This document shows positions 16,796 through 25,866 of a stretch of DNA of 64,000 bases, one piece after another. This stretch comes from Achromobacter sp. Marseille-Q4962 (GTDB lineage Bacteria > Pseudomonadota > Gammaproteobacteria > Burkholderiales > Burkholderiaceae_B), in assembly GCF_943737005.1 (NCBI RefSeq), contig NZ_CALSFU010000020.1, forward strand, positions 26,553 to 90,552, read 5' to 3'. Positions within the stretch are counted from its first letter, which is position 1. Every line of letters begins with the position of its first letter. The notes below the pieces were generated by a model, which was given only the letters and a program-made list of their open reading frames with translations, was not told where the DNA came from and ran no database searches. The position numbers and the translations under genes are program-made.

Positions 16796-17644
16796 ATGAG
16801 CATGCGCAATCTTGATATCGGCCTGCTGCGCACCTTCGTGGCCGTGGCGGAGCGCGAGAACTTCACCAGCGCCGCCGAAAAGGTCTACCGCACGCAGGCC
16901 GCGGTGTCGCAGCAGATGCAGAAACTCGAAGCGGTGCTGCAATGCACGCTGTTCGAGCGGGTGGGCCGCCGCAAGAAGCTGACGGCCGAAGGCATGCGGC
17001 TGCTGGAATACGCCCGGCGCATGGTCAGCCTCAACGACGAGGCCTACCGCGTCGTCACGCAGCAGGAGTTCACCCAGCCCGTGAAGATCGGCTCGTGCGC
17101 CGACGCGGTGGACACGCTGATGCCCGCCTACCTCGAGATCTGCGCCGAGAACTTCCCCAAGCTGAGCATCGACATCCAGGTGGGCCGCAGCCGCTGGCTG
17201 GCCTCGGCGCTGCGCAAGGGAGACATCGACCTCATGGTGGACATCGCCCCGCATCCCGAATTCGCGCACACGGTGCTGCGCACCTCGCCCGTGGCCTGGA
17301 TCGCCGGCGCCCGCTACCACCCCCAGGCGGGCGCCTCGGTTCCGCTGATCCTGATGGAAGCGGCCTGTCCGTTCCGCAGCAGCATGGTGCAGGCGCTGGC
17401 CGACGCCCGCATCCCCTGGCACCTTGCCTTCGAAACCTCCACGCTGGCCGGCGTGCGCGCCGCGCTGCGCGCCGGCCTGGGCATCACCGCCCGCACCGTG
17501 GAGATGCTGGCGCCCGACCTGCGCGTGCTGGATCCGCTGGCCCGCCTGCCGGCCCTGCCGCCGATCAGTTTCGCGCTGTACTGGCGCGCCGACGCCGACA
17601 ACGAAAGCGCCATGAAAGTCCGCCATCTGATCGCTCCCCCTTGA
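16796..17644 (+). CDS. LysR-family transcriptional regulator
   Basis: A 282-residue LysR regulator from ATG 16796, with the HTH LRTFVAVAERENFTSAAEKVYRTQAAVSQQ at the N-terminus (listed in two parts: residues 11-30 and 31-40). It is divergent from the enoyl-CoA hydratase/CoA transferase operon with a 94-base gap and convergent with the Bug gene. It most likely controls the divergent operon in response to an acyl-CoA or its acid. Confidence 0.92.
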   Translation: MSMRNLDIGLLRTFVAVAERENFTSAAEKVYRTQAAVSQQMQKLEAVLQCTLFERVGRRKKLTAEGMRLLEYARRMVSLNDEAYRVVTQQEFTQPVKIGSCADAVDTLMPAYLEICAENFPKLSIDIQVGRSRWLASALRKGDIDLMVDIAPHPEFAHTVLRTSPVAWIAGARYHPQAGASVPLILMEAACPFRSSMVQALADARIPWHLAFETSTLAGVRAALRAGLGITARTVEMLAPDLRVLDPLARLPALPPISFALYWRADADNESAMKVRHLIAPP

Positions 17645-17653
17645 ACGCGCCGC

Positions 17654-18703
17654 TCAGGGCTGGCGCATGCCGGCTTCGACGATGATCTTTCCCCACTCCC
17701 GGGTATCGCGCGCCTGCAGGCGGCGCAGATAGTCGGGCGACACGGGCGTGGGAACCAGGCCCTTTTTCACGAGAAACTCCTGGCCGGCCGGCGCTTGCAG
17801 CGCTTCGCCGATCCAGCGCGACAGCGCGGCCGACACGGGCGGCGGCGTGGTGGCCGTGGCGCTCCACATCGCGATCCACGAGCTGACGTCGAAATCCGGA
17901 TAGCCCAGTTCGGCCACGGTGGGCACCTCGGGCAGCGTGGCGACGCGCTGGGCGCTGGACAGCGCAAGCGCCCGCACGGCGCCGGCCCGCACCTGGGGCA
18001 GCGCGGTCACCATATCGCAGAAGTAGTAGTCGAACTGCCCGCCGATCAGGTCGGTCATGGCCTGCGCGCTGCTCTTGTACGGCACGTTCACGGCGTTGAT
18101 GCCGCTGAGCTGCTTGAAGCGCTCACCGGCAATGCGCCCGCCCACGTTGGCGCTGGCGAACGACAGGGGCTGGCCGCTTTTCTTCGCCCAGTCCAGAAAG
18201 CCCGCGATCGAGTCCTGCGCAATGCGCCGGGGGTTGACGAGCATGGCGTAGGGCGTGGTGGCCAGCGTGGCCAGCGGCGTGAAATCGGCTTCGGGGTCGT
18301 AGCCCAGCTTGCGGTAAATGGTGGCATTGGCCGCATGGGTGGACGAGCCCGAAACCAGCAGGTTGTAGGCATCGCCCGACGGCGCCCGCACCACGAACTC
18401 GGCGGCGATGTTGCCGTCCGCGCCGGGCCGGTTTTCCACAATGGCCGGCTTGCCGCCGCGCAGGGCGATTGCCTCGCCCACGTAGCGGGCCAGGCTGTCG
18501 GACGCGCCGCCCGCGCCGTACGCCACCACGATGCGGACCTGCTTGTCCAGCCTGGGTTCGGACGCGCCGGCCTGCTGCGCCAGCGCCGCGCGGCCGGCCG
18601 GCAGGCCCAGCAGGCCGAGCACGCCTGCCCTGCGCAACAGCTCCCGGCGCGACAGCAGGAAACGGGACTCCGGATTCGCCACAGGGGCTGAATGTCTGTT
18701 CAT
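17654..18703 (-). CDS. Tripartite tricarboxylate transporter substrate-binding protein (Bug/TctC family)
   Basis: A 349-residue periplasmic protein from ATG 18703 behind AGGAG. It has a long, basic twin-arginine-like leader (LSRRELLRRAGVLGLLGLP) and ends its signal at ALAQQA. The mature protein has the Bug hallmarks VRIVVAYGAGGASDSLARYV and ENRPGADGNIAAEFV. Bug proteins are hugely expanded in Bordetella. No TctA/TctB membrane genes are next to it, so it may be an orphan receptor for the substrate of the upstream acyl-CoA cluster. Confidence 0.93.
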   Translation of the reverse strand: MNRHSAPVANPESRFLLSRRELLRRAGVLGLLGLPAGRAALAQQAGASEPRLDKQVRIVVAYGAGGASDSLARYVGEAIALRGGKPAIVENRPGADGNIAAEFVVRAPSGDAYNLLVSGSSTHAANATIYRKLGYDPEADFTPLATLATTPYAMLVNPRRIAQDSIAGFLDWAKKSGQPLSFASANVGGRIAGERFKQLSGINAVNVPYKSSAQAMTDLIGGQFDYYFCDMVTALPQVRAGAVRALALSSAQRVATLPEVPTVAELGYPDFDVSSWIAMWSATATTPPPVSAALSRWIGEALQAPAGQEFLVKKGLVPTPVSPDYLRRLQARDTREWGKIIVEAGMRQP

Positions 18704-18738
18704 CTTCTGTCTCCTCGGCTCCGCAAGGCAAGCACGGT

Positions 18739-20565
18739 TCAAACCGGCGCCAGCTCCGCGGGGCAATCGATTTCCATGTCCAGCAGCATCTGCGCATAGC
18801 ACTTGCCCAGGGGATCGGACCGCAGGCTGCACGAACCGCCGCCGCCCAACGCGCGCTGCAGCACGAAGTTGAATGCGCCCAGGCCGGGCAGTTCGTAGCG
18901 CTGCACCGGGCCGCGCACCAGATGGGCGAAGTAGGCCAGCACGCGCTCGGCCGTCACCTGCTCCCGCAACACCGGCAGCCATCGCGGATGGCGGGCCATT
19001 AGGCCGATGTTGGCGTCGTCGCCCTTGTCGCCGCTGCGTCCATGGGCGATGCGTCCCAGCGCGATGCGCACGGCCGGGCCGCGCGGCGGGCGGGCCGGCT
19101 CCCCGGCTTGCGGCAGCGGTCCGGACGCGCGCTCGGCGGGCCGGGCCGCGCCGTCCGCCGCCAGGCTGCCGAGCGCCAGCGGCGCCTCCTCCGCGCACGC
19201 CTGCACCTGCACCAGGACAGCCGTCTTGGGCAGCAGAAACGAAGCGGTTCGGATGACGCTCTGCACGTCGGAGCGGCCGCCGAAATGGCTGCGCGTGCCC
19301 GGCCCCATCGAGGTGCCCGCCGAGGACGCCTCCTTCTGCAGAAAGGCCAGTGCGCGCCGCTCGCCATGCCGGGCCGCGATGCGCAGCACGATCTCGCGGC
19401 TGTCGGCGACGCGCCGGTTCGGACCGTACATGGACTCCGCGCCCAGCAGCTCCACCAGGGTCTCGTCGTAGTCCGCGAAGCCGGCCGCCTCCATCTGCCA
19501 GCGCGTGCGGGCCAACAGGGCATCGGCGGTGCGCTGCGCCTTGGCCAGCGCCCGCTGGCCCCGGATGGCCATCATGATGGCGATCTGCCAGCCGTGCTGG
19601 TAGGTGGCCGTCACCTTGTACCTGCTGCCGGGCGCACGGCCGCGCGCGCCGGTCACCCGCACCCGGCCGCCTTCCGCGTCGTGGCCCGCCAGGTCTTCCA
19701 GCCGCACCTGCGAGAAGTCGCAGATCACGTCGGGCAGCTCGTAGGCCGCGGGGTCGCCGATTTCGTACAGCAGCTGCTCGCCCACCGTCTGCCGCGTGAC
19801 CAGGCCGCCTGCGCCCCGCGGCTGCGCAATCTCGAAGCTGCCGTCAGCGTGCATCAGCACCAGCGGATAGCCGATCTCCGCCCAGTCCGGCACTTGCTCC
19901 CAGTCGGTGAACAGGCCGCCGCAGCCCTGCGCCCCGCATTCCACCAGATGGCCCGCCAGGCTCGCCTGCGCCAGCCGGTCGTAGTCGTTCATGTCCCAGC
20001 CGAATTCGTGGATCGCGATGCCCAGCAGCGTGGCGCTGTCCACGCAGCGTCCCGTGATCACGATGTCGGCGCCGGCCGACAGGGCCTGGGCAATGGGCCA
20101 GGCTCCCAGGTAGGCGTTGGCCGACATCAGGGGCGGCAGATCCTGCACGCGCTCCGCCTCTGCGCCCCAGGGCTCGAACCGGTCCTGCAGCGCCAGCACG
20201 TCGTCGCCCGTGACGATGGCCACCTTCAGCGGCACGCCCTGCTCGTGGGCCAGCGCCAGGATGGCGTCGCGGCAGCCCGCCGGGTTCAGTCCGCCGGCAT
20301 TGGAAACCAGACGGATGCCCCGGTCCTTGATGGCGCGCAGATGGGGGCCGACCGCCGCGGTGACGAAGTCCGTGGCGTAGCCGAGTTCCGGCGAGCGCAG
20401 CCGCGCGCGCTGCAATATCGACATCGTGGTTTCGGCCAGGTAGTCGAACACCAGGTATTGCAGCCCCGGCTGGCGCAGCAACTGGGGCACCGCGATCTGC
20501 GAGTCGCCCCAGAAGCCGGACGCGCCGCCGATGAGCACGGTGCGGGAGGAAGACGGGAGATTCAT
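18739..20565 (-). CDS. atuA: Acyclic terpene utilization AtuA family protein
   Basis: A 608-residue protein with the DUF1446/AtuA signature (VLIGGASGFWGDSQIA, then SNAGGLNPAGC, then VITGRCVDSATLLG). It has a C-terminal extension with GRIAHGRSGDKGDDANIGL, a motif shared by this family. The exact reaction of AtuA is not established, but it is required for citronellol/geraniol catabolism in Pseudomonas and travels with acyl-CoA carboxylases. Its start overlaps the stop of the carboxylase alpha gene by 4 bases (ATGA), so they are translationally coupled. Confidence 0.9.
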   Translation of the reverse strand: MNLPSSSRTVLIGGASGFWGDSQIAVPQLLRQPGLQYLVFDYLAETTMSILQRARLRSPELGYATDFVTAAVGPHLRAIKDRGIRLVSNAGGLNPAGCRDAILALAHEQGVPLKVAIVTGDDVLALQDRFEPWGAEAERVQDLPPLMSANAYLGAWPIAQALSAGADIVITGRCVDSATLLGIAIHEFGWDMNDYDRLAQASLAGHLVECGAQGCGGLFTDWEQVPDWAEIGYPLVLMHADGSFEIAQPRGAGGLVTRQTVGEQLLYEIGDPAAYELPDVICDFSQVRLEDLAGHDAEGGRVRVTGARGRAPGSRYKVTATYQHGWQIAIMMAIRGQRALAKAQRTADALLARTRWQMEAAGFADYDETLVELLGAESMYGPNRRVADSREIVLRIAARHGERRALAFLQKEASSAGTSMGPGTRSHFGGRSDVQSVIRTASFLLPKTAVLVQVQACAEEAPLALGSLAADGAARPAERASGPLPQAGEPARPPRGPAVRIALGRIAHGRSGDKGDDANIGLMARHPRWLPVLREQVTAERVLAYFAHLVRGPVQRYELPGLGAFNFVLQRALGGGGSCSLRSDPLGKCYAQMLLDMEIDCPAELAPV

Positions 20566-22586
20566 GGCGCCTCCTTGCCGGATTCACGCTCCACTTCCAG
20601 AATGGCCTGACCGGCCTCCAACTGCTGGCCCTCGGCCACGCGCAGCTCCGCGATGCGGCCCGCGCAGGGCGCGGCCAGCGGCATCTCCATCTTCATGGAC
20701 TCCAGCACCACCAGCGGATCGCCCTCGGCGACTTCCTGCCCCGCCCGCGCCAGCACGGCGATCACCCGCCCGCTCATCGGCGCGCGCAGCATTCCGCCGC
20801 CCTCCTGCGTGCCGCCGCCGGCCTCGAAACGCTCGACACGCTCGAAGACGAAGGCGTCCGCCCCATCCTGCACCCACAGCCGCCCCGGCCGCTCTTCGAA
20901 GCACGCCAGCTCGCGGTAGATGCCGTCGACGGCGAGCCCGAGGCGGCGCCCGCCGGCGTCGTCGTGCCAGCGCAGGTCGCCGATCCGCCATGTGGCGGCG
21001 TCGGGCGCAGCCTCGGGAGCCGGGTCCGCACCCGCCGGATGCGCGCGGCACCGCACCGCGCAGCCCTCGGCGTCCTGCGCCACGGCGCAATGCAGCACGC
21101 GGCCCCGCGGGTCTGCGGTGACGTCGCTCAGCCACAGCGCGCGCCCGCCCAGGCGTTCGGACGGCCCCGCGCCGGGCCGGGCCGCTCCGCCGAGCGCGAG
21201 CGCCGCCGCGGCCAGCGCATGCGGCGAGGGTTCGCGCCGCCAGAACGGCTGCTGCAGGTCTTCGCCCGCCAGGAAGTCGGTGGTTATCTGGCCCGCCGCG
21301 AAGCGGGGATGCCGCAGGCAGCGCGCCAGGAACCCCTGGTTGGTACGCACGCCGAGCGCGGTGGCGCGCTCGCAGGCCCGCGCCAGCCGGGCAATGCAGG
21401 CTTCGCGGTTCTCGCCCCAGGCCATGAGCTTGGCCGCCATGGAGTCGTAGAACGGCGTAATCTCCACGCCGCTGCGCAGCGCCGCATCCACGCGGATGTC
21501 CTCGGGCGCGCGCCAGTCGCCCATGACGCCCACCTGGGGCAGAAAGCCCGCCCAGGGGTCTTCGGTGCAGAGGCGCACCTCGATGGCATGGCCGCCGAGC
21601 CTCACGTCCTGCTGGCCGAACGCCAGCGGCTCACCCTGGGCCACGCGGATCTGCTGCTCCACCAGGTCCAGTCCCGTCACCAGCTCCGTGACGCCGTGCT
21701 CCACCTGCAGGCGCGTGTTCATTTCCATGAAGTAGAAACGCCGCTGTTCGTCGAGCAGGAACTCCAGCGTGCCCACGCCGGCGTAGCCGATCGCCTCGCA
21801 GGCCTGGCGGGCGACCTGTCCCATCGCCTCGCGCAGCGCCTCGTCCACCGCGGGCGACGGCGCTTCCTCGATCAGTTTCTGGAAGCGGCGCTGCGTGGAG
21901 CAGTCGCGCTCGCCCAGGTGCACGCAATGCCCGTGCTCGTCGCACAGCACCTGCACCTCGATGTGGCGCCCCCGGTCGATGGCGCGCTCGATGATGATCT
22001 CGCCGGAGCCGAACGCGCCCGCGGCCTCGGATTGCGCCTGGCGGAACATGTCGGCCAGGTCGTCCGGCCGCCGCACCACGCGCATGCCTCTCCCGCCGCC
22101 GCCGGCCGCGGCCTTCAGGATCACGGGAAACCCCAGCCGCTGCGCGGCGTCGGCGGCCTGCGCCGGGGTGGCGCAGCCCTGTTCGCCGGGCACGGTGGGC
22201 ACGCCGGCCGCCTGCATGGCCTGCTTGGCCCGCGCCTTGTTGCCCATGAGCGCGATCACGCGCGGCGAGGGCCCGACGAAGACCAGGCCGGCGTCGGCCA
22301 CGGCCTGCGCGAACTCGGCGTTCTCCGAAAGAAAGCCGTAGCCCGGGTGGATGGCCTGCGCGCCCGACCGGCGGCAGGCCTCGATCAGCGCCGCGCCGTC
22401 GCGGTAGCTGCGGTCGGCGGGCGCCGGGCCGATGTGCACCGCCAGGTCGGCGGCGCGCACGTGCGGGCTGCGCGCGTCGGCGTCCGAGTAGACCGCCACG
22501 GTGCGCAGGCCCATGCGCCGCGCCGTGCGCAGGACGCGCAGCGCGATCTCCCCGCGGTTGGCCACGAGCAAGGTGTCGAAACGCAT
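20562..22586 (-). CDS. Biotin-dependent acyl-CoA carboxylase alpha subunit (BC-BCCP)
   Basis: A 674-residue subunit with an N-terminal biotin carboxylase (LVANRGEIALRVLRTARRMG; ATP loop KAAAGGGGRGM; FMEMNTRLQVEH) and a C-terminal biotin carrier domain with the biotinylated Lys in ESMKMEM. Architecture and length match geranyl-CoA/3-methylcrotonyl-CoA/propionyl-CoA carboxylase alpha chains. With the beta subunit at 23881-25491 it would carboxylate a branched acyl-CoA; the AtuA neighbour favours an AtuF-like role. It is 16 bases from the acyl-CoA dehydrogenase stop codon. Confidence 0.94.
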   Translation of the reverse strand: MRFDTLLVANRGEIALRVLRTARRMGLRTVAVYSDADARSPHVRAADLAVHIGPAPADRSYRDGAALIEACRRSGAQAIHPGYGFLSENAEFAQAVADAGLVFVGPSPRVIALMGNKARAKQAMQAAGVPTVPGEQGCATPAQAADAAQRLGFPVILKAAAGGGGRGMRVVRRPDDLADMFRQAQSEAAGAFGSGEIIIERAIDRGRHIEVQVLCDEHGHCVHLGERDCSTQRRFQKLIEEAPSPAVDEALREAMGQVARQACEAIGYAGVGTLEFLLDEQRRFYFMEMNTRLQVEHGVTELVTGLDLVEQQIRVAQGEPLAFGQQDVRLGGHAIEVRLCTEDPWAGFLPQVGVMGDWRAPEDIRVDAALRSGVEITPFYDSMAAKLMAWGENREACIARLARACERATALGVRTNQGFLARCLRHPRFAAGQITTDFLAGEDLQQPFWRREPSPHALAAAALALGGAARPGAGPSERLGGRALWLSDVTADPRGRVLHCAVAQDAEGCAVRCRAHPAGADPAPEAAPDAATWRIGDLRWHDDAGGRRLGLAVDGIYRELACFEERPGRLWVQDGADAFVFERVERFEAGGGTQEGGGMLRAPMSGRVIAVLARAGQEVAEGDPLVVLESMKMEMPLAAPCAGRIAELRVAEGQQLEAGQAILEVERESGKEAP

Positions 22587-22602
22587 GATGCCTCCCCGGC
22601 TC

Positions 22603-23769
22603 TCAGGCCGCGCGCCTGGGCAGAATGCCCATGTGCTTGCAGATGATGGTGAGCATGATCTCGTCGGCGCCGCCGCCGATGGAGATCAGCCGCAGGTCGC
22701 GCCAGGCACGCGAAACCTTGTTCTCCCAGGTAAAGCCCATGCCGCCCCAGTACTGGAGGCAGGAGTCGGTCACCTCGCGGCACAGGCGGCCGGCCTTGAG
22801 CTTGGCCATCGAGGCCAGCTCCGTCATGTCGCCGCCGCTCATGTGCACCTGCGCGGCGCGGTAGATCAGCGAGCGCAGCATCTCCACTTCGGTCTTGAGC
22901 TCGGCCAGCCGGAAGTGCACCGCCTGGTTGTCCAGAATGGACCGCCCGAAGGCCTTGCGCTGGCGCGTGTACTCGATGGTGTCGTTGATGACGTTGGTCA
23001 GCGCCGTCACGCGGCGCGTCGCGCCGCTCAGGCGCTCTTCCTGGAACTGGCGCATCTGGTAGATGAAGCCCATGCCCTCCTCGCCGATGCGGTAGCGCTG
23101 CGGCACGCGCACCTCGTCGAAGAAGACCTGCGCCGTGTCGGACGACCACATGCCCACCTTCTTGATCTTGTTCATGGTGATGCCGGGACGCAGCTTGCCG
23201 TTCTCGCGCAGCGGCAGGCAGATGAGCGACTTGTTGCGGTGCACGTCGCCCTCGCTCGTATTGGCCAGCAGGCACATCCAGTCGGCTTGCGTGCCGTTGG
23301 TGATCCACATCTTGGAGCCGTTGATCACGTAGTCGTCGCCGTCCTTGCGCGCGGTGGTCTTGAGCGAGGCCACGTCCGAACCGGCCCCCGCCTCCGACAC
23401 GCCCAGGCACACCACCCGGTCGCCCGCCACCGTGGGTTTGAGGAAGCGCTCGCGCAGCTCGTCCGAGCCGAAATGCGTGAGCGCCGGCGTGGCCATGTCG
23501 GTCTGCACCGCGATCGCCATGCCCACCCCGCCCGAGCTGATGCCGCCGATGGCCTCGCAGAACGCGATCTCATACGAATAGTCCAGTCCCATGCCGCCGA
23601 ACTCCACGGGCTTGTTCACGCCCAGGAAACCGGCCGATCCCAGCTTCTTGAACACCTCGTGCGCGGGAAAGATCTCGGCGGCCTCCCACTCGTCCACATA
23701 AGGCTCTATCTCGCGCTCGATCAGCTTGCGCACACTGTCCTGCAAGGCGATGTGGTCGGAAGTCATCAT
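22603..23769 (-). CDS. Acyl-CoA dehydrogenase
   Basis: A 388-residue flavoenzyme with the family signature VCLGVSEAGAGSDVASLKTTAR, substrate/FAD block WITNGTQADWMCLLA and the C-terminal QYWGGMGFTWENKVSRAWRD. It introduces the alpha-beta double bond before hydration or carboxylation. Located between the two carboxylase subunits, as AtuD is in atu-type clusters. ATGATG gives two possible starts at 23769 and 23766; GGAG lies upstream. Confidence 0.94.
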   Translation of the reverse strand: MMTSDHIALQDSVRKLIEREIEPYVDEWEAAEIFPAHEVFKKLGSAGFLGVNKPVEFGGMGLDYSYEIAFCEAIGGISSGGVGMAIAVQTDMATPALTHFGSDELRERFLKPTVAGDRVVCLGVSEAGAGSDVASLKTTARKDGDDYVINGSKMWITNGTQADWMCLLANTSEGDVHRNKSLICLPLRENGKLRPGITMNKIKKVGMWSSDTAQVFFDEVRVPQRYRIGEEGMGFIYQMRQFQEERLSGATRRVTALTNVINDTIEYTRQRKAFGRSILDNQAVHFRLAELKTEVEMLRSLIYRAAQVHMSGGDMTELASMAKLKAGRLCREVTDSCLQYWGGMGFTWENKVSRAWRDLRLISIGGGADEIMLTIICKHMGILPRRAA

Positions 23770-23880
23770 GATCTTGTCTCCATGGGAAAAAGGGAATGCC
23801 CGGATCCGGCAACCTGCCGCGGCGGCAGGCCGCCGGACGCCTGCTTTTCTGCATGAACCGGGTTCGCCGGCTGCACCCGC

Positions 23881-25491
23881 CTACAGGCGGGCCACGCCGA
23901 ACTGCATGGGCTGCGCCGTGCGGCCGCGCGCCTGCGCCGCCATGGCCAGCGCCATGCCCAGCCAGGCGCGCGTCTCGCGCGGGTCGATCACGCCGTCGTC
24001 GAGCAGCAGGCTGCTGGTGTGGATGGCGCTCGACTGCGACTCGAAGGTCTCCACGATGGCGCGGCTCTCGGCTTCCAGGGCCTGCTCGTCCAACGGCTTG
24101 CCGCCGCGCCGGGCGGCGTTCTCGGCCACGGTGCGCATCGTCATGGCGGCCTGCTCGCCCCCCATGACGGCCGTCCTGGCGTTGGGCCAAGAGAACAGCA
24201 AGTCGGGCTTGAAGGCGCGCCCGCACATGCCGTAATTGCCGGCTCCGTACGACGCGCCGCAAAGCACGGTAAAGCGCGGCACCGGCGCGTTCGACAGGGC
24301 CTGGATCAGCTTGGCGCCGTGCTTGATCATGCCCGCCTCCTCGTGCCGGCGCCCCACCATGAAACCCGTGATGTTCTGCAGGAAAACCAGCGGCCGCCCC
24401 AGCTGCACGCAGAGCTGGATGAACTGGGCCGCCTTGTTGGAGCCGTCGCTGTCCAGGGGACCGTTGTTGGTCAGGATGCCCACCTCGCGGCCCTCGATGG
24501 CCGCGTAGCCGCACACCGTGGCCGGGCCGAACCGCTCCTTGAAGCCGTGGAACTCCGAACCGTCCACCAGCCTGGCGATCACATCGCGCATATCGACCGG
24601 CGTGCGCATGTCCGCGGGCATGATGTCCAGCAGTTCGTCGGCATCGTGGCGCGGCGGCCTGGCTTCGGGCGCCGGCGGGCTCGTCCAGCCGATGCGCCGC
24701 AGGATCTCGCGCACCCGCATGATGCCGTCCAGATCGTTGTCGGCCACGTAATCGGCCAGGCCGGACACGCTGGCGTGCATGTCGGCGCCCCCGAGTTCCT
24801 CGTCGCTGGCCTCCTCGCCGGTCGCGGCCTTCAGCAGCGACGGCCCGGCGAGATAGGCATGCGCCTGTCCGCGCACCATCACCACATAGTCGGACAGGCC
24901 CGGCAGGTACGCCCCGCCCGCCGCCGACGAACCGTGGATCAGCGCCACCACCGGCAGCCCCGCCGCCGACAGCCGCGCCAGGTTGTAGAACATGCCGCCG
25001 CCCACCACGAAGCGCTCGACGCGGTACTTGCGCAGATTGCCGCCCGCGCTTTCCACCAGCTGGACGAAGGGCAGCTTCTGCGCCAGCGCGATCTCCTGCG
25101 CGCGGATGAGCTTCTGCCCGGTCAGCGCCTGCATGGCGCCCGCGCTGATCCCGGAATCGTTCGCCGCGACCATGCAGCGCACGCCGCTGATATGGCCGAT
25201 GCCGACGATCAGGGCGCTGCCGGGCACGCTGGTTTCCGGGTTGGGGTCTTCCAGCCCGCAATAACCGGAGAGCGTCATCAACTCGTAAAAGGGCTGGTCG
25301 GCATCCAGCAAGTGGGCCAACCGCTCGCGCGGCAGCAGCTTGCCCTGGGCATGGAAATGCGGAGCGGCGCGGGCCGAGCGTTCCTCCGCCCGGCGCTCCA
25401 GCCGCCGCACTTCCTCAATACGCTCCAGCATGTGCGAGCGGTTGCGCTGCGCGCGGCTCGGCGCCGGATCGGTATCGGACCTGTCAGCCAT
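23881..25491 (-). CDS. Acyl-CoA carboxylase beta subunit (carboxyltransferase)
   Basis: A 536-residue carboxyltransferase from ATG 25491, chosen because AGGAGG precedes it. Seen are the N-lobe (VESAGGNLRKYRVERFVVGG, LIHGSSAAGGAYLPGLSDYV) and the C-lobe (FLQNITGFMVGRRHEEAGMIKHG, GASYGAGNYGMCGRAFKPDL), each with an oxyanion-hole glycine pair. It partners the biotinylated alpha chain two genes downstream. It is the first gene of the operon running to 17654. A 111-base gap before the dehydrogenase contains a GC-rich hairpin (CTGCCGC/GCGGCAG). Confidence 0.94.
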   Translation of the reverse strand: MADRSDTDPAPSRAQRNRSHMLERIEEVRRLERRAEERSARAAPHFHAQGKLLPRERLAHLLDADQPFYELMTLSGYCGLEDPNPETSVPGSALIVGIGHISGVRCMVAANDSGISAGAMQALTGQKLIRAQEIALAQKLPFVQLVESAGGNLRKYRVERFVVGGGMFYNLARLSAAGLPVVALIHGSSAAGGAYLPGLSDYVVMVRGQAHAYLAGPSLLKAATGEEASDEELGGADMHASVSGLADYVADNDLDGIMRVREILRRIGWTSPPAPEARPPRHDADELLDIMPADMRTPVDMRDVIARLVDGSEFHGFKERFGPATVCGYAAIEGREVGILTNNGPLDSDGSNKAAQFIQLCVQLGRPLVFLQNITGFMVGRRHEEAGMIKHGAKLIQALSNAPVPRFTVLCGASYGAGNYGMCGRAFKPDLLFSWPNARTAVMGGEQAAMTMRTVAENAARRGGKPLDEQALEAESRAIVETFESQSSAIHTSSLLLDDGVIDPRETRAWLGMALAMAAQARGRTAQPMQFGVARL

Positions 25492-25866
25492 CTCGGTGTC
25501 TCCTCCTGCGCCGCGCCGGCCGGGCCGAGCGGGGCATGTGCGGCGTCGCCGGGCCGGTCTGCCCCGCACGCGCCGCTGGTCTGCATGCTGGCCATCATGG
25601 CAAAGGCCAGGCCGGGTTTCCAACAATTACTTCCAGCGCAATCCATAAGAGGCATTTATGATTCGCTCCGACCGTGGCCGAAGGCTGCCGCCGCAGCCCC
25701 GCGCGCACGCTTGCGGCCGATGCGCGAGGCATGGCCAGGCCGGCCCACAGAGTAAGGTACGGCTTTCATAAGCTGGCGCTCCAGAGAATCGCGCCGACCC
25801 GGCGCCCCGAACGGGCGGCCGCCCGCCATGCAAAACCGGCGCAATCCGGCCGTAATCCGGGTTGCG
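25492..25866. other. Intergenic region between carboxylase operon and CRISPR array
   Basis: No gene is supported. The stretch holds the promoter of the carboxylase operon, copy A of the dispersed ~110 bp repeat (25713-25822), and about 44 bases of CRISPR trailer sequence up to the first degenerate repeat. Confidence 0.7.
25713..25822 (+). repeat. Dispersed repeat, copy A (left flank of CRISPR locus)
   Basis: Starts GCGGCCGATGCGCG and ends GAACGGGCGGCCGC. Shared with copy B at 29585-29692: GGCTTTCATAA, GCGCTCCAGA, CGCGCCGA, CCGGCGC and GAACGGGCGGCCGC, in the same order, orientation and spacing. The two copies are about three-quarters identical and bracket the CRISPR-cas3 remnant. Confidence 0.8.
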
